Shown: piece after piece, positions 1 to 9,117 of the stretch
How the letters are laid out: every line of letters begins with the position of its first letter
Position numbering within the stretch: position 1 is the first letter of the stretch
Assembly (NCBI GenBank): GCA_016713665.1
Contig: JADJOR010000002.1
Location: 1,054,001 to 1,118,000, forward strand
Direction of reading: 5' to 3'
DNA: 64,000 nucleotides
Source of the DNA: Deltaproteobacteria bacterium
GTDB taxonomy: Bacteria; Myxococcota_A; UBA9160; UBA4427
Notes under the pieces: model-generated
What the model saw: only the letters and a program-made list of their open reading frames with translations
What the model was told of the DNA's origin: nothing
Database searches by the model: none
Translations under genes and position numbers: made by a program

Positions 1-333
1 GTCGCCCACTACTTCCTGAATCTCTGGGACACGCCGCTCGCCGGCGCGATGCTCGCCCACCTGCGCTCGCTCGTGCGGCCCGGCGGGCGCCTCGTCGTCG
101 CCGACTTCGCGCGGCCCTCGGGCGGAAGCGTCGCGAGCCTGCTCGCGAACGCCTACTACCGGCCGATCGACTGGCTCGCCTGGGCGCTCGGCTATTGCGC
201 GCTCCATCCGATCCTCGACTACGGGGTGTTGCTGCCGGCGGCGGGCTTCCGGATCACGCGCGAGCAGCGCTTCGCCGTGCTCGGCATTCGGGATCCCGCC
301 TACGTATCGATCGTCGCCCAGCGGATCGATTGA
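1..333 (+). CDS. Class I SAM-dependent methyltransferase, C-terminal part
   Basis: The reading frame is open from base 1, so the gene starts before the window and only the last 110 residues are present. The visible part has the late half of a Rossmann methyltransferase: a stretch ending in LRSLVRPGGRLVVADFARP, the usual post-motif II beta strand with an acidic residue, and a final segment where the phrase GFRITREQRFAVLGI resembles the last beta hairpin of UbiE-like enzymes. The SAM-binding GxGxG motif lies outside the window, so substrate cannot be judged. The family assignment is fairly safe; the function is open. Confidence 0.7.
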   Translation, partial: VAHYFLNLWDTPLAGAMLAHLRSLVRPGGRLVVADFARPSGGSVASLLANAYYRPIDWLAWALGYCALHPILDYGVLLPAAGFRITREQRFAVLGIRDPAYVSIVAQRID

Positions 334-411
334 AGCGGGGCGGCCGCGTCCCCGCGCCCCTGGGCGCGCGCGCTCGGTCTCGACCTGGGCCCGATCGGGG
401 CTTCGCGCCGA

Positions 412-1728
412 TCAGGGCTGCGCGGCCTGCGGGGCCGGCTCGTTCGCTGCGGACGGCGACGCGGCGCTCGCGCCCGTCTCGAGGTCGGCGAGGGCGGCCT
501 TGATGTCGCGGATCAGGTCGTCGTCGAGGGCCGAGCCGTCGGAGGGCGTCGAGAGCGCCTCGCGATAGTGGGCGCCGGCGGCGTTCCCGTCTCCGGCCAG
601 CCGTTCGACCCGCGCGAGGCCCGCGGCGATCTGGCGCCGGGCGTGGAGGACGAGCTTCTCGTCGCTCGATAGACGCGCGTGGGCGGTCCGGGCCAGCTCG
701 AGACCGCGCTCGAGCTCGCCCTTCTCGGCGAGGACCTGGGCGAGGGTCGTCTCGGCGACGCCGCGATTGGAGGGGTCGGCGCCGAGCTCCTCGAAGATCT
801 TCAGCGCTGCGTGGGCGGTCGCCTCGGCCGTCGCGAGGTCGCGTTGCGCGAGCGCGATGCGCGCCTTGTAGACCTTGAGGGCGGCCGCCTGCATGCGATC
901 GGCGGGTGCCAGGACCTGGGCGTCGAGCACGCATTGATCGATCGCCCTTCGCGCGAGGTCGAGCTCGCCGGCCCGCAGCGCGAGGCCCGAGACCTCGAAG
1001 GCGAGGCCGAGCCGCTCGCGGCTCGCGGTGTCGGACTGGGCGGTCTCGAGGGCGAGCGCGAGGAGCGGAAGCTGCGTGTCGTCCTTTCGACCGGCCTCGA
1101 CCGCCGCGGCGTGGCGGCGTTCGGCGGTCGTCCGGGCGAGGGAGACCAGAGCCGCGTCGCCCAGCCCGGGGGCCTGGCGCGCCTCTTCGAAGAGCTGGTC
1201 CGCGAGGGCGTCGGCGGCTTCGAGCTGTCCGAAGGCGGCGAGGTCCTGGGCGAGGCGGGCGCGCATGCCGAAGACGGTGCGCCGCTGGGTATGGGTCGGG
1301 CGGCGGTCGGCGAGCTGCAGGGCCGCCTGGGCCAGCAGCTCGCTCGCCTCGTCGAGCTTGCCGTCCTGGGCCTTCTCCCGGGCGAGCCGAGAGAGCTCGC
1401 GCCAGCTGCGCGCCGGCTCGTTCGCGGCGTCGTCGGCCTTGCGCTGCTCGAGTCGCGCGCGCGTCGGCGTCTCCCGGCGCGGCTTGCGCGTGGGGGCGGC
1501 GGCGTCGGGCGTTTGCGCGGCGTCCGGCGTCTGCGTCGCGTCGACGGAGGCCGAGGCGGCGGGATCCAGCGTGCTCGCGGGCCATCCCGAAGCCTGGCTC
1601 GGGTCGGGGGCCGCGGCCGCGCTCGGCTCGTCGTAGTTGAGCGAGACACAGCCGATGCTCGCCGCGATCAGGAGGATCAACGAGAGGGAGAGGGGCCAGC
1701 TGAGGGCGGATCGCCAGTCACGGATCAT
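412..1728 (-). CDS. Lipoprotein with TPR-like helical repeats
   Basis: A 438-residue protein starting at ATG 1728, whose first two bases overlap the TGA of the Rieske gene upstream (ATGA). The N-terminus is a lipoprotein signal: a charged start, a hydrophobic stretch and a lipobox ending IGC near residue 26. A Pro/Ala/Asp linker follows, then a long region of Ala-, Leu- and Arg-rich helix pairs with TPR-like spacing (for example LDEASELLAQAAL). It ends in a low-complexity Ala/Pro tail. No catalytic motif is seen. It is probably an outer-membrane-anchored scaffold. A longer in-frame start at 1854 exists but would place the lipobox internally, so it was not chosen. Confidence 0.7.
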   Translation of the reverse strand: MIRDWRSALSWPLSLSLILLIAASIGCVSLNYDEPSAAAAPDPSQASGWPASTLDPAASASVDATQTPDAAQTPDAAAPTRKPRRETPTRARLEQRKADDAANEPARSWRELSRLAREKAQDGKLDEASELLAQAALQLADRRPTHTQRRTVFGMRARLAQDLAAFGQLEAADALADQLFEEARQAPGLGDAALVSLARTTAERRHAAAVEAGRKDDTQLPLLALALETAQSDTASRERLGLAFEVSGLALRAGELDLARRAIDQCVLDAQVLAPADRMQAAALKVYKARIALAQRDLATAEATAHAALKIFEELGADPSNRGVAETTLAQVLAEKGELERGLELARTAHARLSSDEKLVLHARRQIAAGLARVERLAGDGNAAGAHYREALSTPSDGSALDDDLIRDIKAALADLETGASAASPSAANEPAPQAAQP

Positions 1729-2042
1729 CGATTGAGGCTCACGTAGAGCTCGCCGTCGCGGAGCTCGATGGAATAGGTGGCGAGGGGCTTGCGGGCCGGA
1801 CCCGAGACGGGGCAGCCGTCCCGCAGGTCGAAGCGCGCGCCGTGGAGTGTGCACACGATCTGGGATCCCTCGATCGGCTCATCGGCGAGCGGCCACGCCG
1901 CATGAGAGCAGCGACTCGCGAGCGCGAAATAGCGCTCGCCGCTTCGGCAGACGAGGATCTCCCGCCCGCCGACTTCGACCACCCGCTTTTCCCCGGGCGA
2001 GAGCGCGAGCCCGAGGCGCTCCCAGGCGGGCCCTTCAGGCAC
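1725..2042 (-). CDS. Rieske [2Fe-2S] ferredoxin-like protein
   Basis: A 105-residue single-domain Rieske protein. Both cluster-binding boxes are present: CSH near residues 44-46 and CTLHG near residues 64-68, matching CxH...CxxH spacing. The size fits the soluble ferredoxins of ring-hydroxylating or nitrite-reductase (NirD-like) systems rather than membrane bc1 Rieske proteins. Its start overlaps the end of the upstream hydrolase by 8 nt and its stop overlaps the lipoprotein start, so the three genes look translationally coupled. No partner oxygenase or reductase is adjacent, so its redox partner is unknown. Confidence 0.85.
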   Translation of the reverse strand: MPEGPAWERLGLALSPGEKRVVEVGGREILVCRSGERYFALASRCSHAAWPLADEPIEGSQIVCTLHGARFDLRDGCPVSGPARKPLATYSIELRDGELYVSLNR

Positions 2043-2970
2043 CGAAGGCCTTTCGCAGCGCCGCGCACGCGTCGTCCACCGCCTGCCGCGCCCGGGGCAG
2101 CTGCTCCGTCATGGCGAAGAAGCCGTGGAAGACGCCGTCGTAGTTCGTGTACTGCGTGGGCACCCCGGCCGCGGCGAGGCGCTTCGCGTACTCGCGGCCC
2201 TCGTCGCGCAGCGGGTCGTATTCCGCGGTGACCACCGTCGCCGGCGGCAATCCGGCGAGGCTCGCCGCCCGGAGCGGGGAGGCCAGCGGGTTCGCGGCGT
2301 CGGCGTCGCTCTCCAGATAGTGGTGCCAGAACCAACGCATCATGTCCTTCGACAGGAAATAACCCTCGCCGTTCACGCGATAGGACTCGGTCTCGAGGCT
2401 CGCGTCGGTGACGGGGTAGATCAGCAGCTGGTGGATCGGGAGATGGCCCCCGCGATCCCGGCACATCAGCGAGACGACCGCCGCGAGGTTGCCCCCGGCG
2501 CTGTCGCCGGCGACTGCGATCCGGCCGACGTCGATCCCGAGCTCGCGGGCGTTCAGCGCGGTCCACTGGGTCGCCGCATAACAATCCTCGGGCGCGGCGG
2601 GGAACTTCGCCTCGGGGGCCAGGCGGTAGTCGACGGAGACGACGACGGAGTCCGTCCCCTTCGCGAGCTGACGACAGGTCGCGTCGTGGGTGTCGAGGCT
2701 GCAGAGCACGAAGCCGCCGCCGTGGAAGAAGACGATGCCCGGCTTGCGCTCGGCGCCGCCCGCCGGGGTGTAGATGCGGATCGGGACCTTGCCCTGCGGT
2801 CCGTCGACGTCGCGCGCCTCGACCTTCGCCATCTCGAGGACCGGGCCCGGACCGCCGGGCATCGAGCCGAAGGCCTCGCGGATCACGGTATGCGGAACGC
2901 TGAAGAGATCGACCGCGGGGGCCGCGGACATGGCATCGAGCATCGCCTTCGCTTCGGGATCGAGCGGCAT
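2035..2970 (-). CDS. Alpha/beta hydrolase, hormone-sensitive-lipase family
   Basis: A 311-residue carboxylesterase/lipase of the HSL (bacterial family IV) type. The oxyanion-hole motif HGGGF is near residue 85 and the nucleophile elbow GDSAGGN near residue 155. The acid is probably in the stretch YDPLRDEG, and the catalytic His in GVFHGFF near the C-terminus. The length is normal for the family. The start at 2970 has an AGGAG ribosome-binding site a few bases upstream. It is the first gene of a three-gene minus-strand cluster with the Rieske protein and a lipoprotein. The substrate is unknown; short-chain acyl esters are the family norm. Confidence 0.85.
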   Translation of the reverse strand: MPLDPEAKAMLDAMSAAPAVDLFSVPHTVIREAFGSMPGGPGPVLEMAKVEARDVDGPQGKVPIRIYTPAGGAERKPGIVFFHGGGFVLCSLDTHDATCRQLAKGTDSVVVSVDYRLAPEAKFPAAPEDCYAATQWTALNARELGIDVGRIAVAGDSAGGNLAAVVSLMCRDRGGHLPIHQLLIYPVTDASLETESYRVNGEGYFLSKDMMRWFWHHYLESDADAANPLASPLRAASLAGLPPATVVTAEYDPLRDEGREYAKRLAAAGVPTQYTNYDGVFHGFFAMTEQLPRARQAVDDACAALRKAFGA

Positions 2971-3146
2971 GGGAGAGCTCCTGCTGCCGGCTCGGGGGAG
3001 GCCGGGAGCGTCTGGGGGTTTCGATCGGGTCGGACGCTAGCACCGCACCCGCGCGGCAGGACCCCGCGAGGGGCTATCCTGGCTCGATTCCGGACGGGAG
3101 TGCCGCGGGACATCGCGGTGAGCCGCTCGGCGGGAGGACTCTCGCG

Positions 3147-3749
3147 ATGCGCCGCGTATTCGATCGATCCACGTCTCCGAGGCTCGAATCGATCACGATC
3201 CTGCTCGTGCTCGTGGGCCTGACGGCCTGTCAATCCTTCAACGTGCGCTCGGACTGGGACGACACCGTCTCCTTCGACGGTTATCAGCGCTACTTCTGGC
3301 TCGAGCCGCCGACAGCCGAGGGCGCCGACCCGTTCGCGGACAACGATCTGCTGCGCAAGCGCGTGCGCAAAGCGATCGAGACCCAGCTCGCCGCCCGCGG
3401 CTTCCGCCCTGTCTCGCAGCGCGAAGACGCCGATTTCCTCGTGACCTACGGCGTCCAGCTCGACGAGAAGATCCGGGTCAACGGCACCACCGGCGTCTAC
3501 GGCGGTTATGGCGGATACGGCCGCTGGCCGATCGGCTTCGGCTCCGGCATCGGCACGACCGACGTGCGCAACTACCAGGAGGCGACGCTCATCGTCGACT
3601 TCCTGAACCCGGACAAAGAGGAGCTCGTCTGGCGAGGCTGGGGCAGCGGCTTCCTCCAGACCCGCGATCGGGATCGCGGCCAGGAGCGCTTCGAGGCCGG
3701 TGTGAAGGCCGTGCTCGACGCGTTTCCGCCGAGGCGGCCGGCGCGCTGA
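3147..3749 (+). CDS. DUF4136 family lipoprotein
   Basis: A 200-residue exported lipoprotein. A hydrophobic segment ending in the lipobox LTAC lies near residues 18-28. The mature part has the features of DUF4136: an early SDWD...F..YQRYFWL segment, a central helix with IETQLAARGFRPV, a strand ADFLVTYGV, a Gly/Tyr-rich loop, and a late strand TLIVDFLNP followed by LVWRGWGSG. The start has a GGGAGGA Shine-Dalgarno. It stands alone, upstream of and convergent with the histidine kinase. The biochemical role of the family is not established. Confidence 0.85.
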   Translation: MRRVFDRSTSPRLESITILLVLVGLTACQSFNVRSDWDDTVSFDGYQRYFWLEPPTAEGADPFADNDLLRKRVRKAIETQLAARGFRPVSQREDADFLVTYGVQLDEKIRVNGTTGVYGGYGGYGRWPIGFGSGIGTTDVRNYQEATLIVDFLNPDKEELVWRGWGSGFLQTRDRDRGQERFEAGVKAVLDAFPPRRPAR

Positions 3750-3786
3750 GTCCGGCCTCGCTCGCTCGACGGTCCGCGGGGCTCGA

Positions 3787-5424
3787 TCAAGCCGCGGCGA
3801 CCGGTATCCCCGCGTCCGGCTTTTCGAGGGGCAGGACGACCTCGAAGCAGGCGAAGCATTCGAGTCGGAGAAAGGTCGGCACGAGCTCCATGCGGCCGCC
3901 GTGATCGGCGATGATGCTGTGGGCCACCGACAGGCCGAGGCCGGTGCCGCCGCCCTTGAGGCGCGTCGTGAAGAAGGGATCGAAGATCCGCTCGCGGTCC
4001 GCGGCCGGCACGCCGGGGCCATCGTCCTCGACACGGATCCGGATCTCGTGGTCGACTCGGCGGGCGGTGACCCGGACGAAGGCGCCGGAGGTCTGGGCCT
4101 GGATCGCATTCAGGATCAGGTTGACGAAGACCTGCTCGAGCTCGATCGGGCTCATCAGGACGCTCGATTCGGCGACGGCGCGATCGATCTCGAGCTCGAC
4201 GCTCGCGCCGCGATCCCGCGCGAATCGGCGCGTCACGTCGACCGCCGTCCGCAGGACGCCGACCAGGTCGCCGGCCCACTTTTCGGTGGGCTCGGCCCGC
4301 GAGAACTGCAGGATGCCGCGGATGATCTTCCCGCAACGGATCGCCTGGGCCCGGATCTCCTGGAGGGCCGCGTGGGCGACGTGGGGATGGTCCTCGTCGC
4401 CGGCGGTCAGGAGGGCGTAGTCGGAGGCGGCGAGGATGGCGCCGACTGGATTGTTGATCTGGTGGGCGACGCCCGCTGCGAGGGTCCCGACGGCGGCGAG
4501 GCGCTCCTGGGCGCGGAGCGTGCGCTGGCTGACCTCGAGCTCCCGGGTCCGCTCGACGATGCGCGCCTCGAGGCGCTCCTGCTCGAGGCGTCGGGTCGCA
4601 TCGAGCTCCTTCTGGGCGGTCACGTCGGCGTAGGCGATCTGGCGGGCGCGCTGCCCTTCCCAGATCGCGTCGGCCCAGCGGATCTGGATCCAGCGCCAGC
4701 TCTGGTCGTGGACGCGTCGGATCCGCAGCTCGATGGTATTCGCGGTCGGGAGCGCCGCGCCGCTCAGGGCGCCCGTCAGGATGCCGACGTCGTCGGGATG
4801 GACGTGCTCGAAGGTCTCGTCGATGGTGAGGCCCAGGAAGCCCTCGACCGGGCGGCCGAAGAGGCGCCGGAGCGCGGGATTCGCATACACGACGCGGCGT
4901 CGGCAGACGACCGCGATGCCCTGGATCGACTCCTCGACGAGGTTCTGGTAGTTGGCCTTGGTCCGGGCGAGATCGCTCACGTCGTGGAGATGGATCACGA
5001 TGCCGCCCACGGCGGGATGGTCGAGGCAGTTCGTGATCGTCATCTCGATGTGGGGCGTGGGCTGACCCGGGCGCAGCGCCCGCGGTCGGACGGTCGAGCG
5101 CAGCTCCGTTCGGATCCGCTCACCGGGACGCTCGAGGGCTCGCCGCCAGAGGGGACCCGTCTCGCGGAGGCCGGCGGCGTCCGTGAGCGGAGCGAGTCGA
5201 CGACCGACGACGCGGCCCGGCTCGAAGCCGATCAGGCGCTCGGCCGCGGCGCTCGCGAACTGCACGCGGCCGTTCTCGTCGAGGACGAGGATTCCCTCCG
5301 AGGCGTGTTCGAGCAGCGTCCGGTAGCGGTCCTCCCGGAGGGTGAGGGCGAATCGGGCCTGCTCGGCGAGCTCCTCGGCGCTGCGGCGCCAGAGCCACTC
5401 GAAGAGCGCGCCGGTCCCCGTCAT
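3787..5424 (-). CDS. PAS sensor histidine kinase, catalytic part
   Basis: A 545-residue stretch with two PAS domains (about residues 28-150 and 155-275), a coiled-coil linker, and a HisKA/HATPase_c kinase core. The phospho-acceptor is His321 in the box HQINNPVGAI. The N box is near residue 431 (VFVNLILNAI), the G1 box is VEDDGPGVP and the G2 box is GGGTGLGLS. The frame remains open upstream for nine codons, encoding a hydrophobic PVALLCLVA run, until an amber codon at 5454-5452. Beyond that the same frame codes a multi-span membrane domain. The two parts most likely form one kinase of about 734 residues. No response regulator is adjacent. Confidence 0.85.
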   Translation of the reverse strand: MTGTGALFEWLWRRSAEELAEQARFALTLREDRYRTLLEHASEGILVLDENGRVQFASAAAERLIGFEPGRVVGRRLAPLTDAAGLRETGPLWRRALERPGERIRTELRSTVRPRALRPGQPTPHIEMTITNCLDHPAVGGIVIHLHDVSDLARTKANYQNLVEESIQGIAVVCRRRVVYANPALRRLFGRPVEGFLGLTIDETFEHVHPDDVGILTGALSGAALPTANTIELRIRRVHDQSWRWIQIRWADAIWEGQRARQIAYADVTAQKELDATRRLEQERLEARIVERTRELEVSQRTLRAQERLAAVGTLAAGVAHQINNPVGAILAASDYALLTAGDEDHPHVAHAALQEIRAQAIRCGKIIRGILQFSRAEPTEKWAGDLVGVLRTAVDVTRRFARDRGASVELEIDRAVAESSVLMSPIELEQVFVNLILNAIQAQTSGAFVRVTARRVDHEIRIRVEDDGPGVPAADRERIFDPFFTTRLKGGGTGLGLSVAHSIIADHGGRMELVPTFLRLECFACFEVVLPLEKPDAGIPVAAA

Positions 5425-5451
5425 CGCAACCAGGCAGAGCAGGGCGACCGG

Positions 5452-5994
5452 CTAGCGTTGGATCGCGGGCACCCCCTCGAAGCCCGCGACGACGGGGGTC
5501 GCGTCGCCGGCGGCGAGGCCGTAGCCGAGGCCGAGTACCCCGACGGAAGCGAGCCCCCAGCCGAAGACGGCCCGTCCGCCGAGACTCAGGAGCGCCACCA
5601 TCGGCACGATCGGGATCACCGGGAGGATCCCCCCGCCTCGCCCGCCACTCGCCAGGAAGACCACGCTCGCGAGCAGCAGGAGCTGTCCACAGACGACGTG
5701 GCCCAGGCTTCGAATCGAATCGGATCGCCGCAGGACGAAGGGAAGCGTCAGGCTCGCCGCGCCCGCGCTGGCGATGCCGGAGACGATCGGCCAGGGCGTT
5801 CGGAAGCAGAGCATGGCCGTCAACACGCACAGCGCCGCGCCGAGGCCGAAGCAGCCGACGAGTCCGACGCGCGCGTAGGCGATCTCGTTGGCCGTGCGAC
5901 GGCGCACCTCATTCGAGAGGAAGTAGGCGTCGACGGCGTCGAGCCTGCTCCGGATCCGATCGCGCCAGCCGGTCTTCGTCGAAGCCGATTGCAT
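5452..5994 (-). CDS. Membrane-spanning N-terminal domain of the same histidine kinase, ended by in-frame TAG
   Basis: This is 180 residues starting at ATG 5994. A charged helix (about residues 1-30) is followed by at least five hydrophobic segments, for example VGLVGCFGLGAALCVL, a segment near residues 95-115, and the last before the stop. The stop is TAG at 5454-5452, and the reading frame continues without shift into the PAS kinase downstream. The final transmembrane segment would be completed by residues after the stop. This is most simply a point mutation (CAG to TAG) or a base-call error splitting one membrane kinase. A separate small membrane protein is less likely. Confidence 0.6.
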   Translation of the reverse strand: MQSASTKTGWRDRIRSRLDAVDAYFLSNEVRRRTANEIAYARVGLVGCFGLGAALCVLTAMLCFRTPWPIVSGIASAGAASLTLPFVLRRSDSIRSLGHVVCGQLLLLASVVFLASGGRGGGILPVIPIVPMVALLSLGGRAVFGWGLASVGVLGLGYGLAAGDATPVVAGFEGVPAIQR

Positions 5995-6026
5995 GACCGG
6001 AATCGTATCGCGAAACTCCCGATTCC

Positions 6027-6872
6027 ATGAGCCGCATGCGCGCGCGAACCCCCGAGCTCGAGATCGCCGCGCTCTTCGGGGCCGGGATCGATTGGCAGCG
6101 AGAATCCGGGATCGTCCACGTCGCCGCGATCGGTGCGCACCCACGCTGCGCCCTCGCGATCGGCCCGGCCGCCCCGGCGAGCCGGACGGATCGATTCGTG
6201 CTCGGCTTCGCGCGGGCCCGCGCCGACGCGATCGTGACGACGAGCGCGATCCTGCGCGCCGAGCCCGAGCTCGTCCAGCGCGCCTCCGACGATCCCGAGG
6301 AAGAGGCGGCGTGGCAGCGCTGGCGATCCGGGGTGCTCGGCCGACGCGACGCGCCCGAGTGTGTCGTCGTTTCGCAGAGCGGCCAGGTTCCCCTCGATCA
6401 TCCCGCGCTGCGTGGGCCCGGGCGCGCGACCGTCGTGACGACGGTCGACGGGCGTGCTCGCCTCGCTTTCGCGGCGCGCTCCGTCGAGGTCGTCGTCGTC
6501 GGGGATCCGGTCGTCGAGGGCGTGCAGGGGGGCGGGGGGATGGCCGGTCCCGAGCATCTGCTGTCGCGCGCGATCGGCTGGCTGCAGCGCCGGCGCGGGG
6601 CCGGGACCGTCGTGCTCGAGGCGGGGCCGCGGTCGACGGTCGGGCTCTACGGGCAAGGCGCCGGGGATCCGGAGCTCGCCCGCATCGACGAGCTGCTGCT
6701 CTCGGTCTTCGACGGCGGGTCCTTCGAGGCGGTGGCCGGGCCGGCGCTGCCGGAGCCGGAGGCGTTGGCGTGTTATTTCGGGGGAGACCCGAAGCGCGCG
6801 CCGCGCAGCCGCTGCCGTCGAACGGAGGCGAGCGGACCCTGGGACTTCGAGCGCTACCGCCGCGACGGATGA
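6027..6872 (+). CDS. RibD C-terminal (deaminase-reductase) domain-like protein
   Basis: A 281-residue protein resembling the dihydrofolate-reductase-like RibD C-terminal family. Visible signs are an early strand with ARARADAIVTTSAIL (the 'G(S)DAILVG' position in the family), a middle strand VVVVGD, and late VVLEAGPRSTVGLY, which sits where the family has EGGP. The start of RibD proper, the zinc-dependent deaminase, is absent. The C-terminal ~60 residues contain an unusual Arg-rich tail. The gene is divergent from the kinase membrane part. NADPH-dependent reduction of a pteridine or pyrimidine is a family-based guess. Confidence 0.55.
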   Translation: MSRMRARTPELEIAALFGAGIDWQRESGIVHVAAIGAHPRCALAIGPAAPASRTDRFVLGFARARADAIVTTSAILRAEPELVQRASDDPEEEAAWQRWRSGVLGRRDAPECVVVSQSGQVPLDHPALRGPGRATVVTTVDGRARLAFAARSVEVVVVGDPVVEGVQGGGGMAGPEHLLSRAIGWLQRRRGAGTVVLEAGPRSTVGLYGQGAGDPELARIDELLLSVFDGGSFEAVAGPALPEPEALACYFGGDPKRAPRSRCRRTEASGPWDFERYRRDG

Positions 6873-6891
6873 GGCGGCGCGCAGGGCCGAC

Positions 6892-7524
6892 TCAGCCGGT
6901 TCTTCGGAGCATCGGCCAGAGCGAGGGGCCGCCCGGGACGCGCAGCTCCTCGAGGACCTCGAAGCCGTGCTTGTTGTAGAACGGAATGTTCGCGGCCTTC
7001 GAGGACTCGAGATAGGCGGGCAGTCGCTCTCGATCACAGCGGTCGAGGACGGGCTGCAGGATCGCCGAGGCGAGCCCGCTGCGCTGGGCCGACGGATCGG
7101 TCCCGAGGACGGCGAGATACCAGTGGGGCTCGCGCGGATGGTGGCGGCTCATCAGCTCGCCGAGGCGCGCCGCCCGGCCGAAGCCCGAGCGCGTGAGGCC
7201 GACCAGCGACGCGAGCAGGCGCAGCTGGCGGAGCGGGCCCAGGGACGCATGGGTCGGCGACTGCCAGATCGCCCCGGAGCGCAGCGCGGGCTCCGTCATG
7301 ACCACCCCCGCGCTCGAGAAGGCCGCGATCGCGATCGCGGCGAAGCGCGCATAGCGTTCGGCGCGGGTCGCCGGATCGGGGAAGAGGAATTCGGCGACCG
7401 GATCGTCGGCGAAGGCGCGGCCGAGGACGTCGCAGACGCTGCGATGCTCATCCGGGCGCGCCTCGCGGGCGGCGACCCGCCGGTGGCCGAAGTCGAGGTC
7501 GGGTTGTTGCTCGCCGAGGTTCAT
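6892..7524 (-). CDS. GNAT family N-acetyltransferase
   Basis: A 210-residue acetyltransferase starting at ATG 7524. The acetyl-CoA-binding motif A region lies around residues 138-160 (HWYLAVLGTDPSAQRSGLASAIL), with the Q/RxxGxG/A loop present as QRSGLA. The C-terminal strand with AANIPFYNKHGFEV is the typical motif B. The N-terminal half matches the family in which a capped domain carries a large variable loop. It faces the preceding RibD-like gene tail to tail with a 20-nt gap. The acceptor substrate is unknown. Confidence 0.85.
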   Translation of the reverse strand: MNLGEQQPDLDFGHRRVAAREARPDEHRSVCDVLGRAFADDPVAEFLFPDPATRAERYARFAAIAIAAFSSAGVVMTEPALRSGAIWQSPTHASLGPLRQLRLLASLVGLTRSGFGRAARLGELMSRHHPREPHWYLAVLGTDPSAQRSGLASAILQPVLDRCDRERLPAYLESSKAANIPFYNKHGFEVLEELRVPGGPSLWPMLRRTG

Positions 7525-7670
7525 CCGAGGCTCTGCTGGGCGACCCCGGACCGCCGGGGTGCACCGGCAGTGTTCCAGAAAGCATGGGCGGCAGCCAAGG
7601 GGGGCGGTCCGGACCGTTTCCGGCTCGGTTAATCTGGCGCCATGCCTGGATCCACGGCGGGGAGAGCGGG

Positions 7671-9068
7671 ATGAGCGTGTTCGTGCTGCTCGTCGCCGGG
7701 GGCGCCTTCCTCGTCGTCCTGGGCCTGCCGCTCTGGCGTCTCTCGCCGCGGGGCGGCGGGAAGGAGTGGGCGTTCGCCTGGTCCGCGCTCTTCTCGAGCG
7801 GGCTCGCGCTGCGCTTCTCGGAGTCCAACCCGGCGCTGCTCTTCGTCTACCCCGTGCTGGGCACCCTGTTCGCGGGTCTGCTCTACGCCGGAGCACGCCG
7901 CTATTCGGCGCGCCCGCTTCCGCGGGAATTCTGGCTCGGAGCAGGCACCGTGGCGCTCGTTCGCGGCGGCCTCTCGCTCTTCGCACCGCAACCCGTCACG
8001 ACCCTCGGCGCCGCCGCCATCGTCTCGCTCGCGGCGGCGCTCGCGGCCCGCGACATCCGCAGCACGCGCGATCGACGTCCGGGTGGCAGCTCCGAGCTGC
8101 TCCTCGTGATCGGTCTGGGGACCCTGATCGTCACGTCGTGCGCCTACGAGTGGATGGTCCAGTCCGGCGGCGATCGCGAGCTCGGATTCTTCCTCTGGCT
8201 CGTCAGCGGATGCTTCGTCGCGGGAACCCAGATCGCGGCGATCTTCGACCAGTACCGCGCCGAGCTCGAGCTGCGCCTCGTCGAGCGCAGCGAGCAGCTG
8301 CGCGCCTCCCTCGTCCGGCTCGAAGAGCAGCAGCGCCTGGTCGCGGTCGGCACCCTCGCCGCCGGCATCGCCCACCAGATCAACAATCCGATCGGTGCAA
8401 TCGCCGCAGCGGCGCAGTACGCGCTGATCGCGGGCGAGGACGACGATGCGGCCGCGATCCGGGAGGAAGCGCTCTCGACCGTCGTCGACGAGGCCCGGCG
8501 CTGTGGTCGCATCGTGCGCAGCGTGCTGCAGTTCGCGCGCGACGAGCCGACGCCGAAGTGGGTCGAGAGCCTGAACCCGGTGGTCGTTCGGGCGTGCGAG
8601 CAGACGCGCGACTACGTCGAGGAGCGAGGGGGTCGGCTCGAGCTCCGCCTCGCCGACGAGCCGCTGGCCGTCCGGATGAGTCCGATCGACCTCGAGCAGG
8701 TCGTCGTCAACCTGATCCGCAACGGGGCGGAGTCGCGCAAGGACGGCGCGAACGTCGAGGTCGCGACGGTCGGCGTCGACGACGAGGCGTGGCTGCTCGT
8801 CGTCGACGACGGAGACGGCATCGATCCGACGCTGCGCACCCGGGTCCTCGAGCCCTTCTTCACGACTCGCCTGGCCGAGGGCGGATCGGGTCTCGGGCTT
8901 TCGGTGGTCCACGGCATCGTCCAGAGCCACGGGGGCGCGCTCGAGCTCGACGGACTGCCGGCCGGAGGTACGCGGATCTGCGTCCGACTGCCGCTCGCGG
9001 TCGGAGACGCGGAGCCGACCGCGGGGAGCCGACGGGGCGTAACGGGCGGCATCGTCGAAGCACGATGA
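7671..9068 (+). CDS. Membrane sensor histidine kinase without PAS domain
   Basis: A 465-residue kinase starting at ATG 7671, six bases after GGAG. Five or six hydrophobic segments fill residues 1-190, with no obvious ligand domain. They are followed by a short coiled coil and the kinase core. The phospho-acceptor His235 sits in HQINNPIGAI, nearly identical to the box in the kinase at 3.8-5.4 kb. The N box LEQVVVNLIRNGAES, G1 box VDDGDGID and G2 box GGSGLGLSV are intact. The two kinases are probably paralogues. No regulator gene is nearby, so the output is unknown. Confidence 0.88.
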   Translation: MSVFVLLVAGGAFLVVLGLPLWRLSPRGGGKEWAFAWSALFSSGLALRFSESNPALLFVYPVLGTLFAGLLYAGARRYSARPLPREFWLGAGTVALVRGGLSLFAPQPVTTLGAAAIVSLAAALAARDIRSTRDRRPGGSSELLLVIGLGTLIVTSCAYEWMVQSGGDRELGFFLWLVSGCFVAGTQIAAIFDQYRAELELRLVERSEQLRASLVRLEEQQRLVAVGTLAAGIAHQINNPIGAIAAAAQYALIAGEDDDAAAIREEALSTVVDEARRCGRIVRSVLQFARDEPTPKWVESLNPVVVRACEQTRDYVEERGGRLELRLADEPLAVRMSPIDLEQVVVNLIRNGAESRKDGANVEVATVGVDDEAWLLVVDDGDGIDPTLRTRVLEPFFTTRLAEGGSGLGLSVVHGIVQSHGGALELDGLPAGGTRICVRLPLAVGDAEPTAGSRRGVTGGIVEAR

Positions 9069-9117
9069 GGGGCGATGCTCGGTGCGGCCGCTCCCGCGCG
9101 CCCCGGCTTCGGCCGCG

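Noticed and set aside
3901..6030. 709-codon plus-strand open frame
   Set aside because: Antisense shadow of the histidine kinase, which has intact kinase motifs on the minus strand.
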